A stretch of 64,000 bases of DNA from Haloferula helveola. Lineage in GTDB: Bacteria > Verrucomicrobiota > Verrucomicrobiia > Verrucomicrobiales > Akkermansiaceae. The notes under the pieces were generated by a model. That model had not been told where the DNA came from. It searched no databases and saw nothing but the letters and a program-made list of their open reading frames with translations. Location of the stretch: contig NZ_AP024702.1 in the NCBI RefSeq assembly GCF_037076345.1, forward strand, positions 5,456,001 through 5,520,000, given 5' to 3'. A program made the position numbers and the translations under genes. Positions 54,701-61,407 of this stretch are shown one piece after another (position 1 is the stretch's first letter; the number at the start of each line of letters is the position of its first letter).

Positions 54701-54798
54701 GCGTAGTCGCTATCGAAGGGAAAGTGGGCCCAGACCCCGGCGATGGCGGACTGGACAAGGAACGGAATTACAAGTGTGGGAAGACAATGGGTTTTCAT
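51733..54798 (-). CDS. Secreted triple-LamG protein with sialate O-acetylesterase-type (SGNH) domain
   Basis: A 1021-aa protein with the signal peptide MKTHCLPTLVIPFLVQSAIAG. Three LamG/concanavalin-like domains follow (about 20-235, 245-445, 450-660), each with an FWAR/FWAQ strand and a D-E-V-x-I/V-F end (QIDEVWIFD, LDEVRVFE, LDEVRVFD). An SGNH/SASA esterase domain starts near 665, with the serine block LLGGQSNADG, the WLQGESD block near 800 and a late DNLHFDAAGQ His block. The C-terminus carries the Ca loop GDGDGDGQSNEDEW and a typical verrucomicrobial tail domain. It probably removes acetyl groups from a bound polysaccharide at the cell surface. It lies 82 bp downstream of the FecR-LamG gene and is likely its target or partner. 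Confidence 0.9.
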   Translation of the reverse strand: MKTHCLPTLVIPFLVQSAIAGVWAHFPFDSDYADVSGNSQNGALIDVDTIGNSGITTSAGDFKFGSGGLDLSADRDYVSFPSKTFSSGTAYSIAFWARKAGGDTGGAAQWDMAIGQRDGTNFFVALNDASGSGGRTGLRWRSSDGTTGRNADFAAADDTDWHHYAIVASGTTITCYVDGGPAQVATGKSTGIILDTIGEAYTAGNDFDFHGQIDEVWIFDHALGELEVEGLFTANDTTAALPERSLHHRYDGDFTDSGPEGRDGTAAGTAALTSDVGEVVFGTGALELDGVYGSQVDVDEFYFLDSEAWSISFWAQRAENGANKGMVIGAATDTQNFLWLNDNFTGLRFRSDGNVTYNFTVPQDTALHHYALVADGTGNLSLFRDGEFVETVNQGDSSFRINSIGQGYTSGLDYTFQGILDEVRVFEGAITPTQIDGLYASNDPDAVQPRTLHHRYDGDYTDASAGGRDGTPVWDALITADPLKVVAGSGALEVDGLYGSQVNFDPMVFLPSEPWSVTFWAQRAELGGQKGMVMGTSTDTRNFIWLNDNFTGLRFRSESGSTYDFTATQDLGLHHYGLVADGTGNLTFYRDGQFVETLNSGDTDFKIECIAQGYTSGLDYTFQGVLDEVRVFDSALIAQDVIDIYDAENPGGGSPVTKVNVFLLGGQSNADGRADPASLPAGLQTPQSDVDFYYKVDGGGSALTTLQPGLSETSQFGPEVTLGRRLADLFGNGPETRTALVKYANGGTNLEVQWAGGGDNTTTGDGPEYVTFQQTVTDGLAALAAAYPGASIEICGMVWLQGESDINGGFHNNYETNLTNFIADVRATYGSDLPFVIIRLSDGQSSLDAGRLATVQAAMDAVAAADPLTSVVNTDSFGVKGDNLHFDAAGQQSIGTAAGEDLVYFKWMFDTFSPAQIGAGAATMSGDGDGDGQSNEDEWVAGTDGADPFSFFAAQIAPATGGFDLSYPTAADRNYSVEEFDPVLETWSEILAPQTGSGGTDTRTVLTGDPLHIYRIRATLP

Positions 54799-54827
54799 CA
54801 GGCGGACACATGGGTTTTGGTCACTCT

Positions 54828-54848
54828 ACCTGTGGAATAAGCACAGGT
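54828..54848. repeat. Hairpin between FecR-LamG and LamG-esterase genes
   Basis: ACCTGTG (54828-54834) pairs with CACAGGT (54842-54848) around a 7-base loop. It lies in the 82-bp spacer on the shared transcript, without a T-run on the minus strand. It may separate expression levels of the two genes or be an operator. Confidence 0.45.
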
Positions 54849-54880
54849 GCCCGATGATTAGCCTCCATCGTGACTTTTTT

Positions 54881-56377
54881 TCAGTGATCCCCCGGCCGGT
54901 GAGATCCGCGGAACAGCGACCGCACCACCCCGGGACCGATCGAATCCTCGAAAATCCACACCTCGTCGATTTGTCCGTGAAAATCGACATCGAGTCCTGT
55001 GCCATAGGCATCGCCAATCGAATCGAAGCCGAAGCCGGTCTCAACATTCTCGGCGGTCTCCCTCTGAATCCCATCGAGGTAGTACGAAAGCGAGCCTGCC
55101 CCGTCCGCGATGATCACATGGTGATGCCATGAGCTGTCGTCCGGTGCGTCGAAATCCGCCTGACGGGCTCCGGGCGCTTCCGTATTCCCACGCCAGCGCA
55201 ACCCTGTCCGCCCGTCATCACCGTTGGCATCCCCAAGCGCGATGAAGAAGTCCTTGGATCCACGCACTCCGATGACCATGTCCCACCATGACGCCTGCCC
55301 CTGATCGCCGGGCGCCTTGCGGGCCCAGAAAGATACAGCGTAAGGAGAACCCGAACTGAAAGTCTTCGAAGGGACGGACACGAAGTCACGGTCAGACCCC
55401 AGATCCAACGCGCCTCCTCCGAAACGGAAGTCATTGCCGGTCCTCGAGATCTTGGAACTGCCGTGCGGTTTGTTGTCGACCAAAGCGCCATCACGCCCCG
55501 ATCCGGACTGATCTGAGCAATCGTGATCGAATGGATAATAGGCCCACACTGCCGGATCCTCGGCTGGCGCAGGAGTCGAGAGGAATAGATCTGGGTCGTA
55601 GGCTTCCGGAGCACTCCGCCCCACGACGTTCGCTCGTGCTGCCTGTCCGCCATGGAGTTCAAGGGGTGCCGGGCCTTCGCTAAGCGATTCGATCCTTACC
55701 CGCCCCGAGTCCACCTGCACCAGATCCGACCCGTCAGACGATACCACTCCGAAACGCGTTCCGAGATCGACCACCCGGACACGGGCGGTCGTGACGGTGA
55801 AGCCCGTGTCGCGCTCGGAGATGTCGAACCACGCTTTGCCCTCGTGCAACCTCGCCAACTTCTCACCCCGCAGCTCAAGCTTCGCCGGCCCTTCGAGCAC
55901 GATGCGGCTCTTGGTCCGGGTCGTGATCTCGAGCGAGCCATTGTCAACCAGCAGCATCGTTCCCGGCACGAACTCCCCATCTTCTCCAACACCCCCGGAC
56001 TCGAACATCCAGAGGCTGCCCTGACCTTCAACGATCCGCACCGGCGGCTGCAGTCGCTCGCGGATCGCGATCACGCTGCCGATCGCCAGCAGCAGGAAAA
56101 GCACCGCAGCCGCAGCAAGGAACGAGCGCTTCAGGATCCGCCGTTCGCGGGCCTCGTGGGTTTCGGGTGCCGGAGGTCCGTGAGTCGCGGCCCACGATTC
56201 GGCGACCTCGTGCAAGCCCGTCGCCACGGCCATGTGCTTCAGGTAGGCAAGCCGCAGTTCCGGCTCGCCGCGCAACAGATCCATCAACTGCCGGTGATCG
56301 GCCGACGAGATGTTGCTGTCCTCGAAGTCCTGGAGGAGTTGTTCGAGTTTCCGCCTGCCGGGATGCCTGGAGTTCAT
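54881..56377 (-). CDS. FecR-type transmembrane regulator with extracytoplasmic LamG domain
   Basis: A 498-aa protein. The cytoplasmic N-terminus (about 1-80, QLLQDFEDSNISSADHRQLM) resembles the short anti-sigma-like head seen in planctomycete/verrucomicrobial FecR proteins. One membrane helix follows (FLAAAAVLFLLLAIGSVIAI, about 86-105). A FecR domain covers about 112-260 (RIVLEGPAKLELRGE, VVDLGTRFGV, LVQVDSGRVRI). A C-terminal LamG domain (about 285-490) ends QIDEVWIFEDS. The start at 56377 overlaps the sigma-factor stop (ATGA), so both are made together. It is likely an anti-sigma or sigma regulator that senses a ligand by LamG. No TonB-dependent receptor is adjacent. Confidence 0.88.
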   Translation of the reverse strand: MNSRHPGRRKLEQLLQDFEDSNISSADHRQLMDLLRGEPELRLAYLKHMAVATGLHEVAESWAATHGPPAPETHEARERRILKRSFLAAAAVLFLLLAIGSVIAIRERLQPPVRIVEGQGSLWMFESGGVGEDGEFVPGTMLLVDNGSLEITTRTKSRIVLEGPAKLELRGEKLARLHEGKAWFDISERDTGFTVTTARVRVVDLGTRFGVVSSDGSDLVQVDSGRVRIESLSEGPAPLELHGGQAARANVVGRSAPEAYDPDLFLSTPAPAEDPAVWAYYPFDHDCSDQSGSGRDGALVDNKPHGSSKISRTGNDFRFGGGALDLGSDRDFVSVPSKTFSSGSPYAVSFWARKAPGDQGQASWWDMVIGVRGSKDFFIALGDANGDDGRTGLRWRGNTEAPGARQADFDAPDDSSWHHHVIIADGAGSLSYYLDGIQRETAENVETGFGFDSIGDAYGTGLDVDFHGQIDEVWIFEDSIGPGVVRSLFRGSHRPGDH

Positions 56378-56913
56378 GCCGCTCCCTCCCCTCCCAAACG
56401 GTTCTCGATGCAAACCTTCAGCGCCGCCCTAAGCCGGAACAATTGGACCCGCAGTCCGCTCAACGACCGCCCGTGGGTCACCGCGAAGTCCTGAAGGCGC
56501 GTCTTTCTCCAGTAGCGGGCCATCAGCAGCTCCCTGTCGCTCTCCCTCGCCTCACCGAGGCAGGTTCGGAGCGCGTCGACCCGCTCGTTGTAGAAATCGC
56601 GACCGATGTTCCCTGCGAAGTCTTCCGCCAGCATCGAAGCCACATCGTCATCGAGGGTCATCCAGTGCCTCTTGCGGAGCGCCTGCTGATGGGCGAGCAC
56701 CTGGAATCGCGCGACCGTGAGCGCCCACGCGCAGAAATTGCTCCCCATCTCGAAGTCACCCCGCTTGTTCCAGAGGACGAGATTGGTCTTCTGAATCACG
56801 TCATCGAGGTCCGGCGCACCGGGCAGAAGCGAGATCACGAACCCCCGGATCACGGACTGGTGATCCGTCAGGAGCGTGACGAATTCGGCGTCGATGTTGG
56901 ACTCGGGATTCAC
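56374..56913 (-). CDS. ECF RNA polymerase sigma factor (Rhodopirellula/Verrucomicrobium family)
   Basis: A 179-aa extracytoplasmic-function sigma factor. Region 2 is seen as LLPGAPDLDDVIQKTNLVLW and the following FEMGSNFCAWALTVARFQVL, the combination typical of the Rhodopirellula/Verrucomicrobium sigma group. Region 4 is the C-terminal helix-turn-helix (LLMARYWRKTRLQDFAVTHG and SLSGLRVQLFRLRAALK). The start is a GTG; an ATG upstream runs into a stop after six codons. It is coupled by overlap to the FecR-LamG gene and 2.1 kb upstream of the LamG-esterase start. It probably drives this operon and others in response to an envelope signal. Confidence 0.93.
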   Translation of the reverse strand: MNPESNIDAEFVTLLTDHQSVIRGFVISLLPGAPDLDDVIQKTNLVLWNKRGDFEMGSNFCAWALTVARFQVLAHQQALRKRHWMTLDDDVASMLAEDFAGNIGRDFYNERVDALRTCLGEARESDRELLMARYWRKTRLQDFAVTHGRSLSGLRVQLFRLRAALKVCIENRLGGEGAA

Positions 56914-57005
56914 GGAAGCTGCTGGAACATAGGCGTCCCGCCCCGTTGATTAGCATGGCAGGTCAAAAAACTCCGCAATTTCTCCTTTGAGGCGCCGAAC
57001 ACCAC

Positions 57006-57362
57006 CTATTCGGCGGCCTTGCTCAGCACCACTCCGACCCATTCGGTCTGCGGAAGGATGAACTTGCGGATCCTCACCTTCACCTCGCGGGCCGCATGGC
57101 GCTCGAGCACGTGATCCGCAATCTCGTCGGCCAGCGTTTCGATCAACCGCCGCTCACCGGTTGCTGCGAGGGACACCACTTCCACCGCAACCGCATGGTA
57201 ATCGATGGTGCGGGCAACATCGTCACCCATCGCGAAGAAAGCCGCGCCCGGAACCATGTCGATGTCGATCAGGAGCTTCTGGAACTCGGCACGCTCCTCT
57301 TCAGGGACACCGATCCTCGTTTCCACCTCCAATCCCCGGATCTTGATCACGCCGCTGTTCAT
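57006..57362 (-). CDS. folB: Dihydroneopterin aldolase
   Basis: Folate-pathway enzyme (118 aa) that splits dihydroneopterin. It starts with IKIRGLEVETRIGVPEEER, has TIDYHAVAVEVV near residue 52, the catalytic-region RRLIETLADEIADHVLE, and a VRIRKF strand near the C-terminus. The length is normal for the octameric enzyme. Its start overlaps the stop of the upstream HAD-Nudix gene by 4 bp, which couples the two and puts a Nudix domain beside a pterin enzyme. Confidence 0.93.
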   Translation of the reverse strand: MNSGVIKIRGLEVETRIGVPEEERAEFQKLLIDIDMVPGAAFFAMGDDVARTIDYHAVAVEVVSLAATGERRLIETLADEIADHVLERHAAREVKVRIRKFILPQTEWVGVVLSKAAE

Positions 57363-58399
57363 GCCTGCTGGGTGGAACGCATCACTTCCGTGAGAAGCAC
57401 ACGTGTCGGTTGGTTGAGATCCATCCGGAGTGCCTCCTCGGCATCCGCCCAGCGGAATTCCTCCGCCTCTTCATTGAGAACCACTTCACCGGAAATACGG
57501 CGAGCGACGTAGTTGAGCAGCAGGAAATGCTCGGGACGCTGGAACTCCTCGGAATCGATACAGTCCTGCACCATCACGAACCTCGGCTCATCAATCTCGA
57601 GATTGGTCTCCTCGCGGATCTCCCGCCGGAGCGCGTCCTCCGAGCTTTCACCCCGCTTGATCTTTCCGCCGGGGATCCCCCATCGATGACTCCACTTGTG
57701 GGTCTTCACCATCAGGTAGCGGCCGGCTTCGTCCTCGATCAACGCGCCAACCGTCGCAACCGGCGCCTTGCGTGCGAGCGGCCGTTCGAGCAACCGCCGC
57801 AGTCCATCGAGATCCTGCACGGTGATGTCGGGCAAGGCATCGGCGAGGGGCGCCGGATGGGTGTAGCCCGTGAGAACCGCCACCGAGGTGATGCGGGCGT
57901 GCCGGGCGGTATCGATATCGTGGACCATGTCGCCGACGAACGCGCAGTCGGCGGGATCGATCCCATGACTCTCGATGATCCCGAGGATCCGCTCGCGCTT
58001 GTCGAGAACCCCGGCGTAGGTCGCCTCGAAATACGGAGCCAGTCCGAATTCCTCGAGCTGCCCGCGGAAGGCATCGGCATCCATGCTGGTCAACACGAAG
58101 CACCGGATCCCGTGCCGACGGCACCACTCGAGCTTCTCCCTCGCGTGGGGCAGGACGGTGACCGGCGCCGACGATGCCGAAAACGCGCTTCTGAAATGCG
58201 TCTCGAGCTCCTCAAGCGGGACACCCGGGAGCACTTCCTCGTAAAACTCCCGGTAAGGCAGGCGGAAGCGGACACGGAACTCCTCACGGTCCATCGGCGG
58301 TTTCCCGTAAACGCCGAGAACATGGTTCGTGGCATCCAGAACCGGCGGCAGATCATCCACCAAGGTCCCCGACCAGTCGAATATGAGAGCGCGAAACAT
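57359..58399 (-). CDS. HAD phosphatase - Nudix hydrolase fusion
   Basis: A 346-aa two-domain protein without a signal peptide. The N-terminal HAD domain (about 1-205) has motif I FDWSGTLVDDL (nucleophile Asp, then W-S in place of the usual x-D, so the second Asp is missing), motif II FVLTSMDAD, and motif IV FVGDMVHDIDTA. The C-terminal Nudix domain (about 212-340) has an intact box GKIKRGES-x6-REIREETNLEI. The HAD part resembles phosphoglycolate phosphatase types; the second motif-I Asp normally acts as acid/base, and its loss may alter or slow catalysis. The overlap with folB suggests it could process a pterin or nucleotide, for example removing phosphates from dihydroneopterin triphosphate. 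That role is inference only. Confidence 0.88.
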   Translation of the reverse strand: MFRALIFDWSGTLVDDLPPVLDATNHVLGVYGKPPMDREEFRVRFRLPYREFYEEVLPGVPLEELETHFRSAFSASSAPVTVLPHAREKLEWCRRHGIRCFVLTSMDADAFRGQLEEFGLAPYFEATYAGVLDKRERILGIIESHGIDPADCAFVGDMVHDIDTARHARITSVAVLTGYTHPAPLADALPDITVQDLDGLRRLLERPLARKAPVATVGALIEDEAGRYLMVKTHKWSHRWGIPGGKIKRGESSEDALRREIREETNLEIDEPRFVMVQDCIDSEEFQRPEHFLLLNYVARRISGEVVLNEEAEEFRWADAEEALRMDLNQPTRVLLTEVMRSTQQA

Positions 58400-58405
58400 G
58401 GCGGA

Positions 58406-58777
58406 TCAACCGAGCGAGAATCGGATCGAGCGGACGACGCCTTCACCGGCTGCCCGCTTCAAATTCGCGAGCAGGCGGGGCTTCATCTGCTCCAGTTGGA
58501 ACCGCATTGCCGGCTGCAGAACCTTGAGGGTCAGGCAGCCGCCCTTGAGCGAGTCCGGTGCCGCATGCCGGGCAACGAACTCGCCGGCGATCTCGACCCA
58601 CATTTCGCGGAGCCGTTCCTCATCGATCCCCTCGGACGCGTTCGCCTGCTTGAGGATCGCGGCGAGGAAGTCCGTGGGTTGGTGGACCCGCGAGTCCGGA
58701 TGATCCGGCTCATCGCCACCCCGCCACTCGCGAAGGATCGCGCGGCGGATGCGTGCGAGCCGGTCTTCCCGGGCCAT
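58406..58777 (-). CDS. DUF721-family protein (DciA-like)
   Basis: A 123-aa protein. The DUF721 core is recognised by LREMWVEIAGEFVARHAAPD near residue 56, then GGCLTLKVLQPAMRFQLE and LLANLKRAAGEGVVRSIRF. DciA, the best-known member, loads or assists the replicative helicase in bacteria that lack DnaC. The short length and absence of a long disordered tail make this a minimal form, and a role in replication is plausible, not shown. The ATG at 58777 lies one base past the ferredoxin stop; the HAD-Nudix gene begins 6 bp after its stop. Confidence 0.82.
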   Translation of the reverse strand: MAREDRLARIRRAILREWRGGDEPDHPDSRVHQPTDFLAAILKQANASEGIDEERLREMWVEIAGEFVARHAAPDSLKGGCLTLKVLQPAMRFQLEQMKPRLLANLKRAAGEGVVRSIRFSLG

Positions 58778-58778
58778 C

Positions 58779-59015
58779 TCACTCGTCCCCGTCTTCGCCG
58801 ATCGCCTCGACCGGGCAGCCCTCCATCGCCTCGCGGCACTGGCCGACTTCCTCGTCATTCTCCGGTTGCTTGAAAACGTACGAGTAGCCCTCGTCGTCGG
58901 AGCGGGTGAAGTTGTTCGGCGCCGTCTCCCGGCAGAGGTCGCAGTCAATGCACTGGCTGTCGACGTAGAACTTGCCGTCGACGTTCTCTTCATTCTTGTC
59001 TTCGCGGTCGGCCAT
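58779..59015 (-). CDS. Single-cluster [4Fe-4S] ferredoxin
   Basis: A 78-aa acidic electron carrier. The cluster ligands are C22, C25 and C28 (CIDCDLC) and C67 followed by Pro (EGCPVEAIGE), the pattern of monocluster ferredoxins. C60 may form the disulfide that replaces the second cluster. The tail is acidic (GEDGDE). The redox partner is unknown. It leads a chain ferredoxin - DUF721 - HAD/Nudix - folB with gaps of a few bases or overlaps. A 10-bp inverted repeat lies directly upstream of its start. Confidence 0.93.
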   Translation of the reverse strand: MADREDKNEENVDGKFYVDSQCIDCDLCRETAPNNFTRSDDEGYSYVFKQPENDEEVGQCREAMEGCPVEAIGEDGDE

Positions 59016-59029
59016 CGTGGGGTGCGGTG

Positions 59030-59080
59030 AAAGGTTTGCGTGCCTGAAATCGCGCCGTAGCGCCGGTCATGCAAACCTTT
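59030..59080. promoter_or_regulatory. Inverted repeat upstream of the ferredoxin gene
   Basis: AAAGGTTTGC (59030-59039) and GCAAACCTTT (59071-59080) are a perfect 10-bp inverted repeat with a 31-bp spacer. A small GCGC-CGTA-GCGC hairpin (59052-59063) lies inside. It is 14 bp upstream of the ferredoxin ATG, in the 180-bp divergent gap. It could be a leader stem or a two-site operator. Confidence 0.4.
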
Positions 59081-59195
59081 TCGTCCCCCGTAGACGGCCC
59101 CGGCGGCAGGCAGGCGGCGCGGTCGACACGGCCACCACAGCCGTGCTTTCCACTGGCCAAGCCCCCGGGCGATTCCTAAGACAGCCCCGACGCCC

Positions 59196-60110
59196 ATGTC
59201 CGAGGAATCCAAGCCGCCCTCATCCCAGCCGCGCCGACACCGGCCGAGGCTGACGGAACTGTCCCGTGAAACCACGGAGGAGGACCTCTGGAATCTCGAT
59301 GACGAACCCGCCCCGATCGCTTCGACACCGGTCGAACCACGGGAAGCCGAGGCGACTCCGGAACCGGAGGAAGACCCCACCCCCGTGCTGCGGAGACCGC
59401 ACAAGCCGGAGCGCGAGCTGATTCCCAAGCCCGAGCCCAAACCGGCACCCGAAAGCCCTGCCGAAGTGCCTCCGGCCGCTGCCGAGGTCGAACCGGAGCC
59501 CGAGGAGGAACCGGACGAACCCGAAGCCGCCACGAAGTCCGCTTCCCTTCTCGATGACCTCCCTCCTCCGAACCGGAAGGAGTGGATCGGCCTTGGAGCA
59601 CTCGCCGCCGTGTTCCTCGCGCTCGCCGTGTGGTGGATCGTCGGCCAGTTCTCCGACGTCCCGACCAAACGCATCGGGAGCGATCAACCGGATCTCCCGA
59701 TCGAGGGCAACTACGCCGAAGTCACGGACGCCGAAACCTATTGGCGACAACCGGTTCGGACCGGCGACAACCCCGACATCACCCGCCCCGAGGTCTCGTT
59801 CATCCCCGCGATTTCGATCCGCCTCTCCGGTGGCAGCGGCGTCCTCCGCGTGTGGTACAAGAATGACAGCGGCGAGTTTGTCGGCGACAGCGTGACGCGC
59901 CGGTTCGAGGGCGGACGCTTTGTAAAGAACGGCTCCGACACGCTCGAGTTCGCCTCCACCGACGGCTTTGAAACGAACGGCGAGTTCAACGGCTACCGCG
60001 TAGGCGAAGGCCGCTGGACCGCTGAAGTCCTGGAGGGACCTTCACTCAATGCCCGGGGCAGCGAGTTCAAGACACTGTTCACCGCACCGATTTCGTCGAA
60101 CCGACACTGA
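59196..60110 (+). CDS. Unknown single-helix membrane protein with long Pro/Glu linker
   Basis: I do not recognise a family. The 304-aa protein has a cytoplasmic-looking N-terminal 125 residues rich in Pro, Glu and Ala (EATPEPEEDPTPVLRRPHK). One membrane helix follows (WIGLGALAAVFLALAVWWIV, about 129-148). An extracytoplasmic beta-rich domain of about 150 residues ends the protein (ISIRLSGGSGVLRVWYK; FNGYRVGEGRWTAEVLEG). It is 3 bp upstream of hemQ, so the two are co-translated and may be linked in function. Confidence 0.78.
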   Translation: MSEESKPPSSQPRRHRPRLTELSRETTEEDLWNLDDEPAPIASTPVEPREAEATPEPEEDPTPVLRRPHKPERELIPKPEPKPAPESPAEVPPAAAEVEPEPEEEPDEPEAATKSASLLDDLPPPNRKEWIGLGALAAVFLALAVWWIVGQFSDVPTKRIGSDQPDLPIEGNYAEVTDAETYWRQPVRTGDNPDITRPEVSFIPAISIRLSGGSGVLRVWYKNDSGEFVGDSVTRRFEGGRFVKNGSDTLEFASTDGFETNGEFNGYRVGEGRWTAEVLEGPSLNARGSEFKTLFTAPISSNRH

Positions 60111-60113
60111 TTC

Positions 60114-60944
60114 ATGTCCGATAGCACCCCCGTTCCGTCGCTTGTGCCCCGCGAAGGTTGGCACGTGATGCACCTGTTTTATCAAATCGACCACGCCCAG
60201 TGGTCACTCCTCGACAAGGAAGAGCAACGCGCCGCGAAGACGAAGCTCGCCGAGCTCGTCCAGGAGATCCGCAGCACGCCCGACACCCACCTGCTGACCT
60301 TTTCCATCGCGACCCCGAAGGCCGACATCGGCTTCATGCTGCTGACGCCCGATCTCCAGGTGGCCAACGCCTATGAGAAGCAGCTCACGCTTTCCCTCGG
60401 ACCCGAGATCCTGAGTCCGGTCTACTCGTATCTCTCACAGACCGAGCGATCCGAATACACGACCACCTCGGAGCAATACGCCGAAGAGACACTCAAGGGC
60501 GAGAAAGGTCTGTCCGAAGACAGCCCCGAGTTCGCCGCCGCGATGAAGGAGTTCGATGAGCGAATGGAGCACTACCTCCAGCACCGCCTCTACCCGGTCC
60601 TCCCCGACTGGCCGGTCGTCTGCTTCTACCCGATGTCGAAACGCCGCCAAGGCAACGACAACTGGTACAGCCTGTCGTTCGAGGAACGGAAACGTCTGAT
60701 GGGCGGCCACGCACGGGTCGGACGGACCTACGCGGGTCGCATCCTCCAACTCATCACCGGCTCGACCGGACTCGATGAATACGAGTGGGGCGTGACCCTC
60801 CTCGCCAAGGACACGATCGAAATCAAGGCGATCGTCTACGAGATGCGCTTCGACGAAGTATCCGCCCGCTACGCCGACTTCGGAGACTTCTACATCGGCA
60901 TGCAGCTCCCGCTGGACGAATTGTTCCGACGGGTCTGCCTGTAG
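60114..60944 (+). CDS. hemQ: Coproheme decarboxylase HemQ (chlorite-dismutase family)
   Basis: Cytoplasmic enzyme (276 aa) that decarboxylates coproheme to protoheme in the coproporphyrin-dependent route. Family marks are GWHVMHLFYQIDH near the N-terminus, the conserved FYPMSKRRQGNDNWY (about 171-185), and the proximal heme ligand motif M-x2-H-x3-GR at MGGHARVGR (His199). The late ARYADFGDFYIG is also typical. The Arg of chlorite dismutases is not required for HemQ. The length fits. No other heme gene is adjacent. Confidence 0.93.
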   Translation: MSDSTPVPSLVPREGWHVMHLFYQIDHAQWSLLDKEEQRAAKTKLAELVQEIRSTPDTHLLTFSIATPKADIGFMLLTPDLQVANAYEKQLTLSLGPEILSPVYSYLSQTERSEYTTTSEQYAEETLKGEKGLSEDSPEFAAAMKEFDERMEHYLQHRLYPVLPDWPVVCFYPMSKRRQGNDNWYSLSFEERKRLMGGHARVGRTYAGRILQLITGSTGLDEYEWGVTLLAKDTIEIKAIVYEMRFDEVSARYADFGDFYIGMQLPLDELFRRVCL

Positions 60945-61029
60945 GAGGGCGGAAGCTTGGAGCGAGGGGCGTGGAGTTCGATGCCTCAGTTCCCATGCTT
61001 GACCGGCTCGCCTAGATTGCCCTGTCACG

Positions 61030-61383
61030 ATGACCGCTCCTAGAGTCGTTGCAGGTGTACTTGCTCTCGCCGGGGGTTATTGGGCGATCACGCTATCATC
61101 GTGGCTTGCCTTTCCGATAGGAGTCCTCGTTTTGCTACCCGGCTTCGCGATTTGGGTGTTCTTCGGCTTGAGAGTCCTAAGTAAGCATTCGAAGCCGTGG
61201 TTTGTCGCTGGCTGGCTCTTCGCAATGGTCTGGCATCTGGCGATCGCCACTTGGGCGCCGCTCATTTCAGGCCTGCTGGACAATGCTCAATTCATCAGAG
61301 CGCCTGCTGCTGCGGCAGCGACTCTTTCGCTGGCTGGATTTCTTCTCGAAATCCGGCGGGGGAAGCACTCCACGGACTACTAA
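61030..61383 (+). CDS. Small membrane protein of unknown function
   Basis: A 117-aa protein with about four hydrophobic segments: VVAGVLALAGGYWAITL, FPIGVLVLLPGFAIWVFF, WFVAGWLFAMVWHLAIAT and AAAAATLSLAGFLLEI. I do not recognise a family. Codons such as TTG, CTA, AGA, AGT and GTT are frequent, so it is less GC-rich than its neighbours, which may indicate recent arrival. No good ribosome-binding site is seen. It is convergent with the HtrA pair and 85 bp after hemQ. Confidence 0.7.
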   Translation: MTAPRVVAGVLALAGGYWAITLSSWLAFPIGVLVLLPGFAIWVFFGLRVLSKHSKPWFVAGWLFAMVWHLAIATWAPLISGLLDNAQFIRAPAAAAATLSLAGFLLEIRRGKHSTDY

Positions 61384-61407
61384 GCCGCAACCACCGTTCC
61401 CGGGCGA

